A stretch of DNA of 64,000 nucleotides, taken from contig NZ_JBOEGM010000025.1 in the NCBI RefSeq assembly GCF_050633425.1, forward strand, positions 1-64,000, given 5' to 3'. The notes below the pieces were generated by a model. That model saw only the letters and a program-made list of their open reading frames with translations. It searched no databases and was not told where the DNA came from. This document shows positions 44,287 to 53,276 of this stretch, piece after piece (position 1 is the stretch's first letter; each line of letters starts with the position of its first letter). Both the position numbers and the translations under genes were made by a program. This DNA comes from Pelagimonas sp050633425 (GTDB lineage: Bacteria; Pseudomonadota; Alphaproteobacteria; Rhodobacterales; Rhodobacteraceae).

Positions 44287-44332
44287 GCACCCTATAGATA
44301 GGGTGCTGCTGCGCAAAGTCCACTTGCGCAGC
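44287..44332 (-). promoter_or_regulatory. Double hairpin in the leader of folE2
   Basis: Between metZ and folE2, GCTGCGCAA (44332-44324, minus strand) pairs with TTGCGCAGC (44316-44308). Next to it GCACCCTAT pairs with ATAGGGTGC (44306-44287), a perfect palindrome with a two-base centre. The second lies 26 bases before the folE2 start. It could be an operator, a transcript-stabilising structure or a terminator lacking a U-tract. Confidence 0.5.
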
Positions 44333-44362
44333 AATCCCAATCATTTGCGACAAAACCCAGAG

Positions 44363-45541
44363 TCAGACTGCGTCCAATGCCTGCAAAACGTCGTTCACTA
44401 GGTCTTGCGGATCCTCGATTCCCACCGAGAACCGCACCAAGCCATCACTGATACCCAGTTCCGACCTCTGCGCGTCGCTGAGGCGCTGATGGGTGGTGGT
44501 TGCAGGATGGGTCACGATGGATTTTGCATCACCTAGATTGTTGGAAATAATGGCGATTTCCAATGCATTGAGGAACCGGAAAGCCGCCTCTTTTCCATCC
44601 TTCAGAACAAAAGACAACATCGTGCCTCCTGCTCCAAGTTGGCGCATGACCAGCTCATGCTGAGGGTGATCTTCTAGACCTGGATAAATCAAACGCAAGA
44701 GCTTGGCGTGACCTTGGGTCGCCTTGGCAATGGCCAGCGCGCCTTCGGTTTGCGCCCGCACGCGCAGAGCCACAGTTTCCAATCCCTTAAGCATGACCCA
44801 AGCGTTAAACGGGCTCAGCGATCCGCCGGTATGCTTCATATAAGGTTCGACAACGCCGCGAATATGTTCCTTGGTGCCTAGAATGACACCGCCAAGGCAT
44901 CGCCCTTGTCCATCAACATGTTTGGTGGTGGAATAGACAATGACATCAGCGCCTTGTTCAATGGCCTTCGAGTAGACGGGCGTCGAAAAAACATTGTCGA
45001 TCACCACTTTGGCACCAACAGAATGGGCGATCTCAGACACCCCCGCAATGTCGATCACCTCAAGTGTTGGGTTGGACATCGATTCAAAGAAAACGGCCTT
45101 GGTTTCTGGGCGCATAGCCGCACGCCATTCATCCAAATTGGCCCCGTCGACAAAGGTCACCTCAACACCATATCGGGTCAAAACCTCTTCTAAGATATAG
45201 AGGCAGGAGCCAAACAGAGCCTTGGCCGAGACGACGTGATCACCGGATTTGAGCATTGACGTCAGCGCGCCATTAACCGCTGCCATGCCAGAGGCACAGG
45301 CAAAGCCGTCTTCTGCTCCTTCCAAGAGGGCCATCCGCTCTTCGAACATTGCAACCGTTGGGTTGCCATAGCGGGCATAGATGTATTCATCTGGACCGGT
45401 TTCTAAAAACCGTGCCTCAGCCTGTTCTGCGTTTTCGTAGACAAAGCCCTGAGTGAGGAAAATCGCCTCACTCACTTCATTCCACTGGCTGCGCTTACTG
45501 CCACCATGCACCAGATTGGTGCCCTTACCACGTTTTGTCAT
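44363..45541 (-). CDS. metZ: O-succinylhomoserine sulfhydrylase
   Basis: A 392-residue PLP enzyme of the Cys/Met-metabolism family that makes homocysteine from O-succinylhomoserine and sulfide. The lysine forming the Schiff base is in YSTTKHVDGQGR, and YARYGNPTVAMFEERMA and SGMAAVNGALTSML are typical. The start at 45541 (MTKRGKG) has GCGGAGG upstream; the longer in-frame extension runs back into the riboswitch terminator and is not coding. A SAM-II riboswitch just upstream shows that it is repressed when S-adenosylmethionine is plentiful. Confidence 0.94.
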   Translation of the reverse strand: MTKRGKGTNLVHGGSKRSQWNEVSEAIFLTQGFVYENAEQAEARFLETGPDEYIYARYGNPTVAMFEERMALLEGAEDGFACASGMAAVNGALTSMLKSGDHVVSAKALFGSCLYILEEVLTRYGVEVTFVDGANLDEWRAAMRPETKAVFFESMSNPTLEVIDIAGVSEIAHSVGAKVVIDNVFSTPVYSKAIEQGADVIVYSTTKHVDGQGRCLGGVILGTKEHIRGVVEPYMKHTGGSLSPFNAWVMLKGLETVALRVRAQTEGALAIAKATQGHAKLLRLIYPGLEDHPQHELVMRQLGAGGTMLSFVLKDGKEAAFRFLNALEIAIISNNLGDAKSIVTHPATTTHQRLSDAQRSELGISDGLVRFSVGIEDPQDLVNDVLQALDAV

Positions 45542-45556
45542 TTGTGCCTCCGCAAC

Positions 45557-45592
45557 AAAAAAGCCCCGATCGCGGTCAAGCGAAAGGAGCCC
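45557..45592 (-). terminator. Riboswitch-linked terminator before metZ
   Basis: On the minus strand GCTCC...TCGC pairs with GCGA...GGGGC (45591 to 45563) and is followed by TTTTTT immediately before the metZ ribosome-binding site. Its position after the SAM-II aptamer indicates transcription attenuation. Confidence 0.72.
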
Positions 45593-45601
45593 TTCGTCTG
45601 A

Positions 45602-45655
45602 CCTCTTTAGCGGTATTTTTAACGTGGCCCGCAATCCGGTAACAAATCACCACGA
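45602..45655 (-). ncRNA. SAM-II riboswitch
   Basis: The minus strand carries the SAM-II aptamer in order: TCGTGGTGATTTG, then ACCGGATTGC, then GCCACGTTAAA and finally CCGCTAAAGAGG. The P1 stem CGTGG/CCACG, the conserved GATTT and TTAAA segments and the 3' GCTAAA that forms the pseudoknot are all present. Binding of S-adenosylmethionine would favour the downstream terminator and shut off metZ. Confidence 0.92.
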
Positions 45656-45866
45656 CACGACTCATCTAAAACCGTATTTTCGAGCATGTACCCGCCCAAG
45701 GCTCAATTGTCCAAGCCTTTTCCCAAACGATATTTGCCGTGATTTTTTGGCGTATCTCGGCATTTTTGTTTGGCGGAGTTCCCTGAATTCAAAGTTTTCG
45801 GGGCTGACCACGGGTGCGATTATCAAAATATTCACTCAGTGAAGTGCCCCGCGTATAAGGCGCAAA

Positions 45867-46154
45867 TCATTTCAAAACGCAAGGGGTAAGGCCATAGAAA
45901 ATCGCAACAATTTCCCGCAAAACACGGGCGTTCAATTGAAGACATGCCAGCGCAAAAGGTCCAAACGCCCAGTGATGTGCGACCCGTAATTGGTTCCAAA
46001 TACGCATGTTCAGCCAGAGTTTGGTCGCGCTGGATGATGCGTCAATGTCCCATCGCGTCAAGCGGAACACAGCCGCCATGTCACAACGGCTGTGCGAATA
46101 GCTATGTCCGTTAATCGCTGCCCGCACAGCCCTACCCGTTGCTTGCGGCAACAT
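45867..46154 (-). CDS. Uncertain small hypothetical protein
   Basis: A 95-codon open frame starting ATG ten bases after the CMD-family stop on the same strand. It has no recognisable family and the N-terminal part is not obviously protein-like, while residues 48-95 contain hydrophobic helical stretches (FGPFALACLQLNARVLREIV). It has no clear ribosome-binding site. It could be a gene remnant between metZ and the CMD-family gene. Confidence 0.25.
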   Translation of the reverse strand: MLPQATGRAVRAAINGHSYSHSRCDMAAVFRLTRWDIDASSSATKLWLNMRIWNQLRVAHHWAFGPFALACLQLNARVLREIVAIFYGLTPCVLK

Positions 46155-46163
46155 GCCTGAACG

Positions 46164-46538
46164 CTAGCTCTTGCGTCTCTCATCACAAATAGTGCGAAGT
46201 GTATTGAGCGCATTGATCGCGGCGGGAAGACCGCCATAGAGCGCCATTTGCCATATGACTTCGGCGATTTCTCTTTCGCTTAAACCAACTTTCAATCCAG
46301 CCTCGATATTGATCCGCAACTGCGGCGCTGTTTGATGCCCCATTGCCGACAGGGCTGCGATGGTCGCGATGTACCGGCTCTTCAGATCAAGGCCCGGACG
46401 CGCATAAAACTGCCCATAGGCCATATCAATAACGGTGTTCGCCATATTTGGAAGAAGGTCGCCGTACCGCTCTTCTAAGACCTCTCGAACCCCTGGGTTC
46501 AGCTCGTTGGCGAGTTGTGCGCCAGTTATCTTTGTCAT
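46164..46538 (-). CDS. Carboxymuconolactone decarboxylase family protein
   Basis: A 124-residue CMD protein with LNPGVREVLEERYGDLLPNM at the N terminus, LKSRYIATIAALSAMG in the helical core and SEREIAEVIWQMALYGGLPAAINALN at the end. It matches short 4-carboxymuconolactone decarboxylase-like proteins without a CxxC. Its start overlaps the stop of the SDR gene by four bases, so the two function together, perhaps in degradation of a ring-derived acid. The divergent LysR protein is the likely regulator. Confidence 0.86.
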   Translation of the reverse strand: MTKITGAQLANELNPGVREVLEERYGDLLPNMANTVIDMAYGQFYARPGLDLKSRYIATIAALSAMGHQTAPQLRINIEAGLKVGLSEREIAEVIWQMALYGGLPAAINALNTLRTICDERRKS

Positions 46539-47293
46539 CTCAAGGCTCCCCCCAAGGTAAACCCTCCGTCCACCACAATGTCTTGCCCTGTGACGAAATC
46601 AGCATCGTCCGACAAGAGCCACAAGGCCGTTCCAGTAATGTCTTGCGGGCGGCCATTGCGTCGAAGCGGCGTGTGGTTCGATAGGCGGCTGGAAATCTCG
46701 GGGTCCAAAACCTTATCCGCCATTGGGGTCAAAATGATCCCCGGGCTGATTGCGTTGATACGATTGCCATGAGGCCCCTCTTCGACGGCAAACACCCGCA
46801 TCATCGCCAGCAGGGCCGCTTTTGTCGCCGCATAGGCACCAGAGCCGGGCATGACCGCTCCGGCGGTCCAAGACGCATTTATCAGCACGGCACCGTTTTT
46901 CATGTGAGACAGACATTGCGCCACGGTTTGCTGGGTTCCGATCAGGTTGGTTTTGACAAGATCAGCAAAGTCCTCAGCCTGAGTGTTTCTCAATGGCTTG
47001 AACTCTCCCAGATGCCCGGCATTGGCAAAAACCGCATCTAACCGACCGAACTGGGCAATAGACGCCTTAAGGTTTTCTGCAATCTCGTCTGGGTTGGAAA
47101 TATCGCAGACTTGGACCAAAACGGAGCCGCCAGCCTCTTGTATTTCCTGCGCAACGTCATCGAGAGGTGCCCTCCGGCGCCCCCAAATCGTTACACGAGC
47201 GCCTTCACCTGCGAGCCGAAGCGCCACTGCACGCCCCATGCCACTTCCGGCCCCCGTCACAAGCACTGCGCGGGTCTCAAAATGGTTTACCAT
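46535..47293 (-). CDS. SDR family oxidoreductase
   Basis: A 252-residue classical SDR with TGAGSGMGRAVAL (about residues 13-25), NAGHLGEF, catalytic serine in NASWTAG, YAATK, and a C-terminal GQDIVVDGGFTLGG. ATG at 47293 is preferred; another in-frame ATG lies 15 bases earlier. It is coupled to the CMD-family gene by a four-base overlap and diverges from a LysR regulator with an 100-base shared promoter region. The substrate is unknown. Confidence 0.86.
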   Translation of the reverse strand: MVNHFETRAVLVTGAGSGMGRAVALRLAGEGARVTIWGRRRAPLDDVAQEIQEAGGSVLVQVCDISNPDEIAENLKASIAQFGRLDAVFANAGHLGEFKPLRNTQAEDFADLVKTNLIGTQQTVAQCLSHMKNGAVLINASWTAGAVMPGSGAYAATKAALLAMMRVFAVEEGPHGNRINAISPGIILTPMADKVLDPEISSRLSNHTPLRRNGRPQDITGTALWLLSDDADFVTGQDIVVDGGFTLGGALR

Positions 47294-47393
47294 GTCGGTT
47301 TCTCTCATTGGGTTTTCAATGAGATCTCTACACTGTCAGGAAAAATGTGATAATCATCCGATATTTTTAAGCATACTAAAGGATTCCTTTAAT

Positions 47394-48284
47394 ATGGACC
47401 TGTTCACCGCGATGCGCACCTTTGTCGAAGTGGCTCAGGCCGGCTCGATGAATGCCGCCGCGCTCAAGCTCAATGTGAGCGGGGCTCTGGTTGGCCAAAG
47501 GATCGCTGGCCTTGAAGACCACCTTCAGGCGAAATTGCTCAATCGAACAACGCGACAACAGAAGCTTACGGATTTTGGCGAAAGCTATCTTGAGCAATGC
47601 AAAGACATTCTGGAGTTGGTTAACTTTTCTGAGGGCAAAGCAAGCGATCAGACGCGTCAACCTCAGGGGCGATTGCGCATCGCTGCACCGATGAGCTTTG
47701 GGACATCGGCGCTGATGCCTGCCCTCAAAGACTTCACCGAGATCGCACCAGAGGTGGAGATCGAATTGACCTTGTCTGACAAAAACGAAGACTTGATTGC
47801 AGATGGGTTTGATGCAGCCTTTCGCATCGGGACACTGGAAGACAGCGATCTCATGTATGTCCAACTGGCCCCTTATAAAATGCTGGTCTGCGCGTCTGAC
47901 ACATATTTAGAACAACACGGTAAGCCGCAGAAACCATCAGATTTGGACCACCTGCGCGCCGTTCTCTTTTCAAAAACCGGACGCAAACCATGGAGGTTCA
48001 AAAACGGGACTGACGAAATTTCCTGGTCGCCACGCGCAAACACTTCAGTGAATTCCGGTCAAGCCGTCCGGGTTGCAGCAAAAACAGGCATGGGCATCGC
48101 GATGTTGCCGGAAACTCTCGTCAAAGGGGACATCGCCGAAGGGAAACTGGTGCAAGTCTTATCCAATTGGAACTTACCAGAGCAACCTATGGCGTTGATC
48201 TATCACAGTGATCGCTACAGGCCGCAACGTTTGACGACATTCATTGATTTTGTTCGATCAGTGTTTAAACATCACCACACATGA
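47394..48284 (+). CDS. LysR family transcriptional regulator
   Basis: A 296-residue regulator with an N-terminal winged helix-turn-helix (FVEVAQAGSMNAAALKLNVS) and a C-terminal substrate-binding domain of the CrgA/DmlR-like branch (RLRIAAPMSFGTSALMPAL). The start at 47394 follows AAGGA; an AAAGGA/TCCTTT inverted repeat lies at 47379-47391. Divergent from the SDR-CMD pair, it likely controls them. A longer frame extending upstream overlaps the SDR gene and is not the real start. Confidence 0.9.
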   Translation: MDLFTAMRTFVEVAQAGSMNAAALKLNVSGALVGQRIAGLEDHLQAKLLNRTTRQQKLTDFGESYLEQCKDILELVNFSEGKASDQTRQPQGRLRIAAPMSFGTSALMPALKDFTEIAPEVEIELTLSDKNEDLIADGFDAAFRIGTLEDSDLMYVQLAPYKMLVCASDTYLEQHGKPQKPSDLDHLRAVLFSKTGRKPWRFKNGTDEISWSPRANTSVNSGQAVRVAAKTGMGIAMLPETLVKGDIAEGKLVQVLSNWNLPEQPMALIYHSDRYRPQRLTTFIDFVRSVFKHHHT

Positions 48285-48651
48285 CGACGGGCCAGCAATC
48301 GTGACGGCCTTCGGTCGTTACTGGTCCATTTTGTGCAAAACCTCGTGCGTGACCCCAAGCTCAATTCACGACCGGACAAAAGGCTACAAGGATCGCGCAA
48401 ATCTAACACATGGTCATCGCCTAACTCTTAACATTTAGTAAGCTGTGCCAAGCGGACATCCCGTCGTGCACCGCCCCCATAGCCCCAAAAACAATTTATC
48501 GACAATAGCTTAAAGCCGACCACTAAGGAAAAACCGCTATATCCAAGAAAACACACCCGTTGCGCGCCCGGCTGATGCGCGTAACGCAGCTATAACAAAC
48601 CCTTCACAATTCCGTTGCAGCCTTTGGATAGGCCCTTGGACACAGGATTTC
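48285..48651. other. Intergenic interval with no visible feature
   Basis: About 370 bases between the LysR gene and the alpha/beta hydrolase. No frame with coding character, no clear terminator and no repeat was seen; it presumably contains the hydrolase promoter. Confidence 0.4.
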
Positions 48652-49596
48652 GTGGATAGCACCATGCCGATGTTGCGCATTTCAGTACAAGACAACAGCC
48701 CCCAAATTCACGGGTCTCCGGCCGCATTGGTCCCAACTTTGCGTCACGCATTATCTCTGGATCACGGTCCGATCAAGATTATGATCCATGGGTTCAAATA
48801 TTTGCCCGGTCGCCCAGGGTTTTGCCCACATGACGGTATTTTTTCCCGTATCCCGCCCGACACCCTGCGTGGAAAAATCAGCTGGCCGCGCCATCTTGGT
48901 CTGCGTGGACAGTCGGGCGAAGGTTTAGGGATCTCATTTGGTTGGGCCTCACGTGGGAGTATTTGGAACGCTCACAAAGCCGCCCAGATCGCAGGCGATG
49001 CATTGGCAACATTGCTGAACACGATCAAAATGCTAACCCCGGATCGTCCGATTCAATTGATTGGCCATTCCCTCGGGGCGCGAGTAGCGTTGCGGGCCAT
49101 TCACAAAAGCGACCCAGGCTCGGTGTCGCATGCCATTTTGATGGCTGCCGCTGAATACAGCAGCGTGGCGGGCCAAGCGCTGACAACATCGGCTGGCAAG
49201 CAAGTTCAGGTCTTGAATGTCTCGAGCCGCGAAAATGATATCTTTGATTTCTTGCTGGAACGCGTGATTTCCCGCCCTGCCCCAAATGATCGGATGCTCG
49301 GCCACGGCAGCATCACATTGCCAAACATCGCGACCTTACAATTGGACGACAGAAGATCGCTAAAAGCCCTGCAAAAGGCCCGCTTTCCGATCGCGCATCC
49401 GCAGCGCCGAATCTGCCATTGGTCCCCCTATCTGCGCCCCGGGGTCTTCCCGCTCTATCGGGCATTTTTGAACGGCGACATGCCAGTAGGACAGTTGCGC
49501 GCCCTGCTCCCAGGAGATTCCGAACCACGTTGGTCCCGGTTTCGGCTAAACAGATGGTCTGGTAAAAGCAATCAATCTGTTCTTCACCTAAACTGA
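48652..49596 (+). CDS. Alpha/beta hydrolase
   Basis: A 314-residue hydrolase-fold protein. The nucleophile elbow is GHSLGAR (Ser near residue 140), the oxyanion region follows IHGFKYLPG, and a late acid/His region contains NVSSRENDIFDFLL. It has no signal peptide. The family resembles DUF900-like/lipase-type hydrolases common in Rhodobacteraceae, with unknown substrate. The start may be GTG at 48652 or ATG at 48664 or 48670; no strong ribosome-binding site distinguishes them. Confidence 0.78.
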   Translation: MDSTMPMLRISVQDNSPQIHGSPAALVPTLRHALSLDHGPIKIMIHGFKYLPGRPGFCPHDGIFSRIPPDTLRGKISWPRHLGLRGQSGEGLGISFGWASRGSIWNAHKAAQIAGDALATLLNTIKMLTPDRPIQLIGHSLGARVALRAIHKSDPGSVSHAILMAAAEYSSVAGQALTTSAGKQVQVLNVSSRENDIFDFLLERVISRPAPNDRMLGHGSITLPNIATLQLDDRRSLKALQKARFPIAHPQRRICHWSPYLRPGVFPLYRAFLNGDMPVGQLRALLPGDSEPRWSRFRLNRWSGKSNQSVLHLN

Positions 49597-49719
49597 GTAT
49601 TTTGGCATCACGCATTCTTCTAAAGGAGAAGAATTGCTATATATGTCCCTCTAAATATTGCGTTCTCTCGTTCCGATACCGCATCATGGTGAGAACTGGA
49701 TCAAAGGTAGCAACCAATT

Positions 49720-51600
49720 ATGGAATCCATGCTGTTTCAGGCCTCCGTTTTCCTGGCCGCTGCGGTGATAGCAGTTCCTCTAGCGGCACGGATGGGTCTT
49801 GGCTCGGTGTTGGGCTATCTATTGGCGGGCCTTGCCATCGGTCCGGGCTTAGGCTTGGTGGTTGATACCGCTGACATTCAGCATTTTGCGGAATTCGGCG
49901 TTGTCATGATGCTTTTCATCATTGGGCTCGAGCTTGAACCAAGGGCGCTTTGGGGCATGCGCCATCGCCTTTTGGGGCTTGGTGGTTTGCAGATTGGTGG
50001 CACCGCCGCCGCCATCACGTTGGGTGCGATGGCACTGGGCTATCCGTGGAATACATCTTTGGCGATCGGATTGACCTTGGCCTTATCGTCAACCGCCATT
50101 GTCCTGCAGACACTGTCCGAAAAGGGATTGATGCAAACATCTGGAGGCAGATCAACGTTTTCAGTGCTGTTGACCCAGGATATTGCCGTCATCCCGATGT
50201 TGGTGGTCTTACCGCTGTTGGCGTTTTCACCTGCAGTGTCACTGTCAGCCGACGGATCAATTCAGCGCGCCGCGGTTGAACATGCCGACGACACACACGC
50301 CGCCATGTCTTTGGTCGAAGGGCTTCCAGGCTGGGGTGCGGCCTTGGTCACCTTGGGGGTGATATTGGGCATTATTTTGGGCGGTATCTATGGGGCCCGC
50401 CCATTGTTTCGTTACATCCACTCGGCCCGCTTGCCCGAGATGTTCACAGCGGTGGCCCTGCTTATTGTCATTGGCATCGGCTTTTTGATGATCCTTTTGG
50501 GGCTTTCACCGGCTTTGGGGACATTCTTGGCGGGCGTGGTCTTGGCAAACTCAGAATTCCGCCACGAGCTGGAATCAGACATCGCCCCCTTTAAAGGCCT
50601 GCTGCTTGGCCTGTTCTTTATCACTGTTGGGGCTGGTATCGACGTTGATAGGCTCCTGAGCGAACCGGGTCTCATTTTGGCGCTAACTGTTAGTGTCATT
50701 GTGACCAAAGGCATTATTCTCTATGGGATTGGCCGCTTGTTCCAACTTAGCCATCGTGGCCAATGGCTTTTTACGCTTGGGCTCGCACAAGCGGGTGAGT
50801 TCGGCTTTGTTTTGGTCTCATACGGTCATCAGCAAAAAGTGTTTAGCGCCGCCCTCAGCGACCGCATGCTCTTGGTTGTCGCGTTATCAATGTTGATCAC
50901 ACCTTTGCTGTTTCTGGTCTATGAATGGCTGTCACACCGGGTCGAAGACACCCGCGAAATCATCGAAGCCGATACGATTGATACAGATGGGCCTGTGATC
51001 ATTGCTGGGATCGGGCGATTTGGGCAAATCGTCAACCGTTTGGTGCAAAACTCGGGCTACCGCACCGTTGTTCTTGATCACGACATGCAAACGATACAAC
51101 TCATGCGGCGGTTTGGCTACAAGGGCTTCTTTGGTGATCCGACCCGCCCGGAACTGCTTCATGCGGCTGGCATTGAAACGGCCCGCGTTTTGGTTGTCGC
51201 GCTGGATGACACCAAAGCGACGGTCAAACTTGTCGCTTATGCGCGTCGGTTGCGCCCAGACCTGCACATCGTCGCACGTGCCCATGACAGAACCCATGTC
51301 TTTAGCCTCTATCAAGCTGGGGCGAGCGATATTGTCCGTGAAATGTTTGACAGCTCGCTCCGGGCTGGGCGCTATGTGCTTGAAAACATTGGGATGAGCG
51401 AATACGAGGCCGCCATCGCTGAAGAGACGTTTTACCATCACGACCGCCATACGATCCGCGAACTCGCTTTGTTGTGGGATCCGACAATCGCCCCAGCCGA
51501 CAACCACGCCTATATTAAACGTGCGAAAGAATTGGAAAAAGAACTGGAAACAGCGCTGTTTAATGCGTTGGAAGAGCGCGGCAAAAAGGACATGGCGTAA
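49720..51600 (+). CDS. KefB-type potassium/proton antiporter (CPA2) with RCK domain
   Basis: A 626-residue inner-membrane protein. The N-terminal Na+/H+ exchanger domain (about 1-385) has 12-13 helices, with LGYLLAGLAIGPGLGL, LALSSTAIVLQTL and LGTFLAGVVLANSEFRHELE. A C-terminal TrkA-N/RCK domain (about 405-530) has the NAD-binding GIGRFGQIVNRLV. Such systems export potassium or protons in response to glutathione adducts or redox state. A KefG/KefF partner is not present. A perfect palindrome lies 18 bases after the stop. Confidence 0.92.
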   Translation: MESMLFQASVFLAAAVIAVPLAARMGLGSVLGYLLAGLAIGPGLGLVVDTADIQHFAEFGVVMMLFIIGLELEPRALWGMRHRLLGLGGLQIGGTAAAITLGAMALGYPWNTSLAIGLTLALSSTAIVLQTLSEKGLMQTSGGRSTFSVLLTQDIAVIPMLVVLPLLAFSPAVSLSADGSIQRAAVEHADDTHAAMSLVEGLPGWGAALVTLGVILGIILGGIYGARPLFRYIHSARLPEMFTAVALLIVIGIGFLMILLGLSPALGTFLAGVVLANSEFRHELESDIAPFKGLLLGLFFITVGAGIDVDRLLSEPGLILALTVSVIVTKGIILYGIGRLFQLSHRGQWLFTLGLAQAGEFGFVLVSYGHQQKVFSAALSDRMLLVVALSMLITPLLFLVYEWLSHRVEDTREIIEADTIDTDGPVIIAGIGRFGQIVNRLVQNSGYRTVVLDHDMQTIQLMRRFGYKGFFGDPTRPELLHAAGIETARVLVVALDDTKATVKLVAYARRLRPDLHIVARAHDRTHVFSLYQAGASDIVREMFDSSLRAGRYVLENIGMSEYEAAIAEETFYHHDRHTIRELALLWDPTIAPADNHAYIKRAKELEKELETALFNALEERGKKDMA

Positions 51601-51618
51601 CCACCAGCCTGCGCAACA

Positions 51619-51636
51619 AAACTCTTGCAAGAGTTT
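51619..51636. repeat. 18-base palindrome after the KefB-type gene
   Basis: AAACTCTTGCAAGAGTTT is perfectly self-complementary. Its 14-base core ACTCTTGCAAGAGT also occurs at 4996-5009. As RNA it would give a seven-base-pair stem with a TGCA loop; the short T-run after it makes it at best a weak terminator between the convergent kefB-like and carD genes. Confidence 0.55.
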
Positions 51637-51721
51637 GGCAAATCCTTGGAACGGGATTAACAATCGCCAAGAAAAAACGTGCCTTTTCACCAAAGACACG
51701 CTTTTATAGCTCAGCGAAACG

Positions 51722-52231
51722 TTACGCGGCGCGCAGAGCCAGAACGTCGTCCACCTGTTTGGCAGCACCCACTTCGTCGCCACCAGCCACCGCAGCGACT
51801 TCACGCGTCAAACGCTCCAAAGCCGCTTCGTAAAGCTGGCGTTCAGAATAGCTTTGCTCGCGTTGATCATCGGCGCGATGCAGGTCGCGCACCACTTCTG
51901 CGATTGCAATCAGGTCGCCTGAGTTGATCTTTTGCTCATATTCCTGAGCCCGGCGCGACCACATCGCGCGTTTCACCTTGGCTTTACCACGCAGAGTTTT
52001 CATTGCCGCGTCGATCACATCAGGTGAGCTGAGCGAGCGCATACCGATTTCCGTAGCTTTGTGGGTAGGCACCCGCAAGGTCATCTTGTCCTTTTCAAAC
52101 GAAATCACGAAAAGCTCCAGCTGGATGCCGGCGATTTCCTGTTCCTCGATGTTCACTATCTGGCCGACACCATGTGCCGGATAGACAACGTATTCATTTG
52201 GACGGAATTCGGGTTTCTTCGCTTTGGTCAT
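51722..52231 (-). CDS. carD: CarD family transcriptional regulator
   Basis: A 169-residue CarD protein that binds RNA polymerase beta through its N-terminal Tudor-like domain (EYVVYPAHGVGQIVNIEEQE) and stabilises open promoter complexes with a helical C-terminal DNA-binding domain (AMWSRRAQEYEQKINSGDL). ATG at 52231 (MTKAKKPEF) follows AAGGA; the upstream in-frame extension lies in the promoter region. Its terminator-separated neighbour fdxA is a common partner in alphaproteobacteria. Confidence 0.94.
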   Translation of the reverse strand: MTKAKKPEFRPNEYVVYPAHGVGQIVNIEEQEIAGIQLELFVISFEKDKMTLRVPTHKATEIGMRSLSSPDVIDAAMKTLRGKAKVKRAMWSRRAQEYEQKINSGDLIAIAEVVRDLHRADDQREQSYSERQLYEAALERLTREVAAVAGGDEVGAAKQVDDVLALRAA

Positions 52232-52382
52232 ATAAGTCTCATTCCTTGCAGCGCATTTCCTATGGGCGACAAAAAAGACGAACGGGAACCTCACGATACC
52301 CGATCATCTCTCATAGCTATTTTCACAGAACCTAAATGCTCTGCACCCAACAAAATGTCGTCTTGTGAAGTGTCAGTATATC

Positions 52383-52428
52383 ACAAAAAAGCACCTATTC
52401 CCATAGCATGGGAAAAAGTGCTTTTTGT
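52383..52428 (-). terminator. Terminator between fdxA and carD
   Basis: A composite hairpin: AAAAAGCAC pairs with GTGCTTTTT and inside it TTCCCAT pairs with ATGGGAA around AGC. On the minus strand, transcription from fdxA reads into it and then into TTTTTTG. It separates fdxA from the carD promoter. Confidence 0.8.
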
Positions 52429-52490
52429 CATTAGTTTCAGCCCCCTAAAGCGCAAAGCTCAGGAAAACGGAAAAACGAAACTCGATTCGC

Positions 52491-52829
52491 TTAACTGCCC
52501 TCACCCGGCGCTTCTGAGAAGTATTTCTTCAGCTTATCAGGTTCGCCATCTCTGGCTTCGTAGTCGGGCAGCGGATCTTTCTTTTCGATAATCACCGGCC
52601 ATGCTTCGGAATACTTGCGGTTGAATTCAACCCATTTTTCCATTTCTGGCTCAGTGTCTGGGCGGATCGCATCCGCTGGACATTCCGGTTCGCAAACCCC
52701 GCAGTCGATACATTCATCGGGGTGGATCACTAACATGTTCTCCCCCTCATAGAAACAATCTACAGGGCACACCTCGACACAGTCGGTGTATTTGCAGGCG
52801 ATGCAATTGTCGATCACCACGTAGGTCAT
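52491..52829 (-). CDS. fdxA: Ferredoxin FdxA (7Fe type)
   Basis: A 112-residue cytosolic ferredoxin with a 3Fe-4S and a 4Fe-4S cluster. Cysteines are arranged as C-x7-C-x3-CP in CIACKYTDCVEVCPVDC and as C-x2-C-x2-C-x3-CP in CIDCGVCEPECP. The family's C-terminal extension (about 60-112) is present. The start at 52829 follows GGATCG. It lies upstream of carD on the same strand and downstream of the S4-domain gene, a conserved order in Rhodobacterales. Confidence 0.95.
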   Translation of the reverse strand: MTYVVIDNCIACKYTDCVEVCPVDCFYEGENMLVIHPDECIDCGVCEPECPADAIRPDTEPEMEKWVEFNRKYSEAWPVIIEKKDPLPDYEARDGEPDKLKKYFSEAPGEGS

Positions 52830-52880
52830 GAATCTCGATCCTTCAAAAAGCTTGCCGCGTGACTAGACCACGCCGCGCCA

Positions 52881-53276
52881 TCATTCAAGCACATCCCTGC
52901 GCAACTGTTCGAGAGCACGACGATCCCGTTTGCTTGGCCGCCCGCCACCGTCAAATTTTGGGGCCTCATGCGGTTTTTCCCGCGGCTGAGGCGGGGCAAG
53001 ATCTTCATAGAGCTGGCGCGCCTCGGGTGCGGGGCCACGACGGTCACCCAAAGCCACAACTTTGATTACGCGCACATCGTCTTCTTTGGCAAAGGTCAGC
53101 ACGTCCCCCGCGCTGACCCCAAATGCCGGTTTTGAAACCGGAGTTCCGTTCACACGACACCCACCAGCGGATACAACCTTGGCCGACAGGCTCCGGGTTT
53201 TGAAAAACCGCGCCTGCCAGAGCCATTTGTCTATCCGGATTTTCTCAACCCGAACTTTCCCGGTTGTTTCGGCCAC
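52881..53276 (-). CDS. S4-domain RNA-binding protein (Hsp15-like)
   Basis: A 131-residue protein with an N-terminal S4 domain (IRIDKWLWQARFFKTRSLSA) and a basic C-terminal tail. HslR/Hsp15 relatives rescue stalled large ribosomal subunits that carry peptidyl-tRNA after heat shock. It begins with GTG at 53276, touching the TAA of the helicase gene (TAAGTG), so translation is coupled. The pairing of an RNA helicase with an S4 protein suggests a shared role in RNA or ribosome handling. Confidence 0.88.
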   Translation of the reverse strand: MAETTGKVRVEKIRIDKWLWQARFFKTRSLSAKVVSAGGCRVNGTPVSKPAFGVSAGDVLTFAKEDDVRVIKVVALGDRRGPAPEARQLYEDLAPPQPREKPHEAPKFDGGGRPSKRDRRALEQLRRDVLE

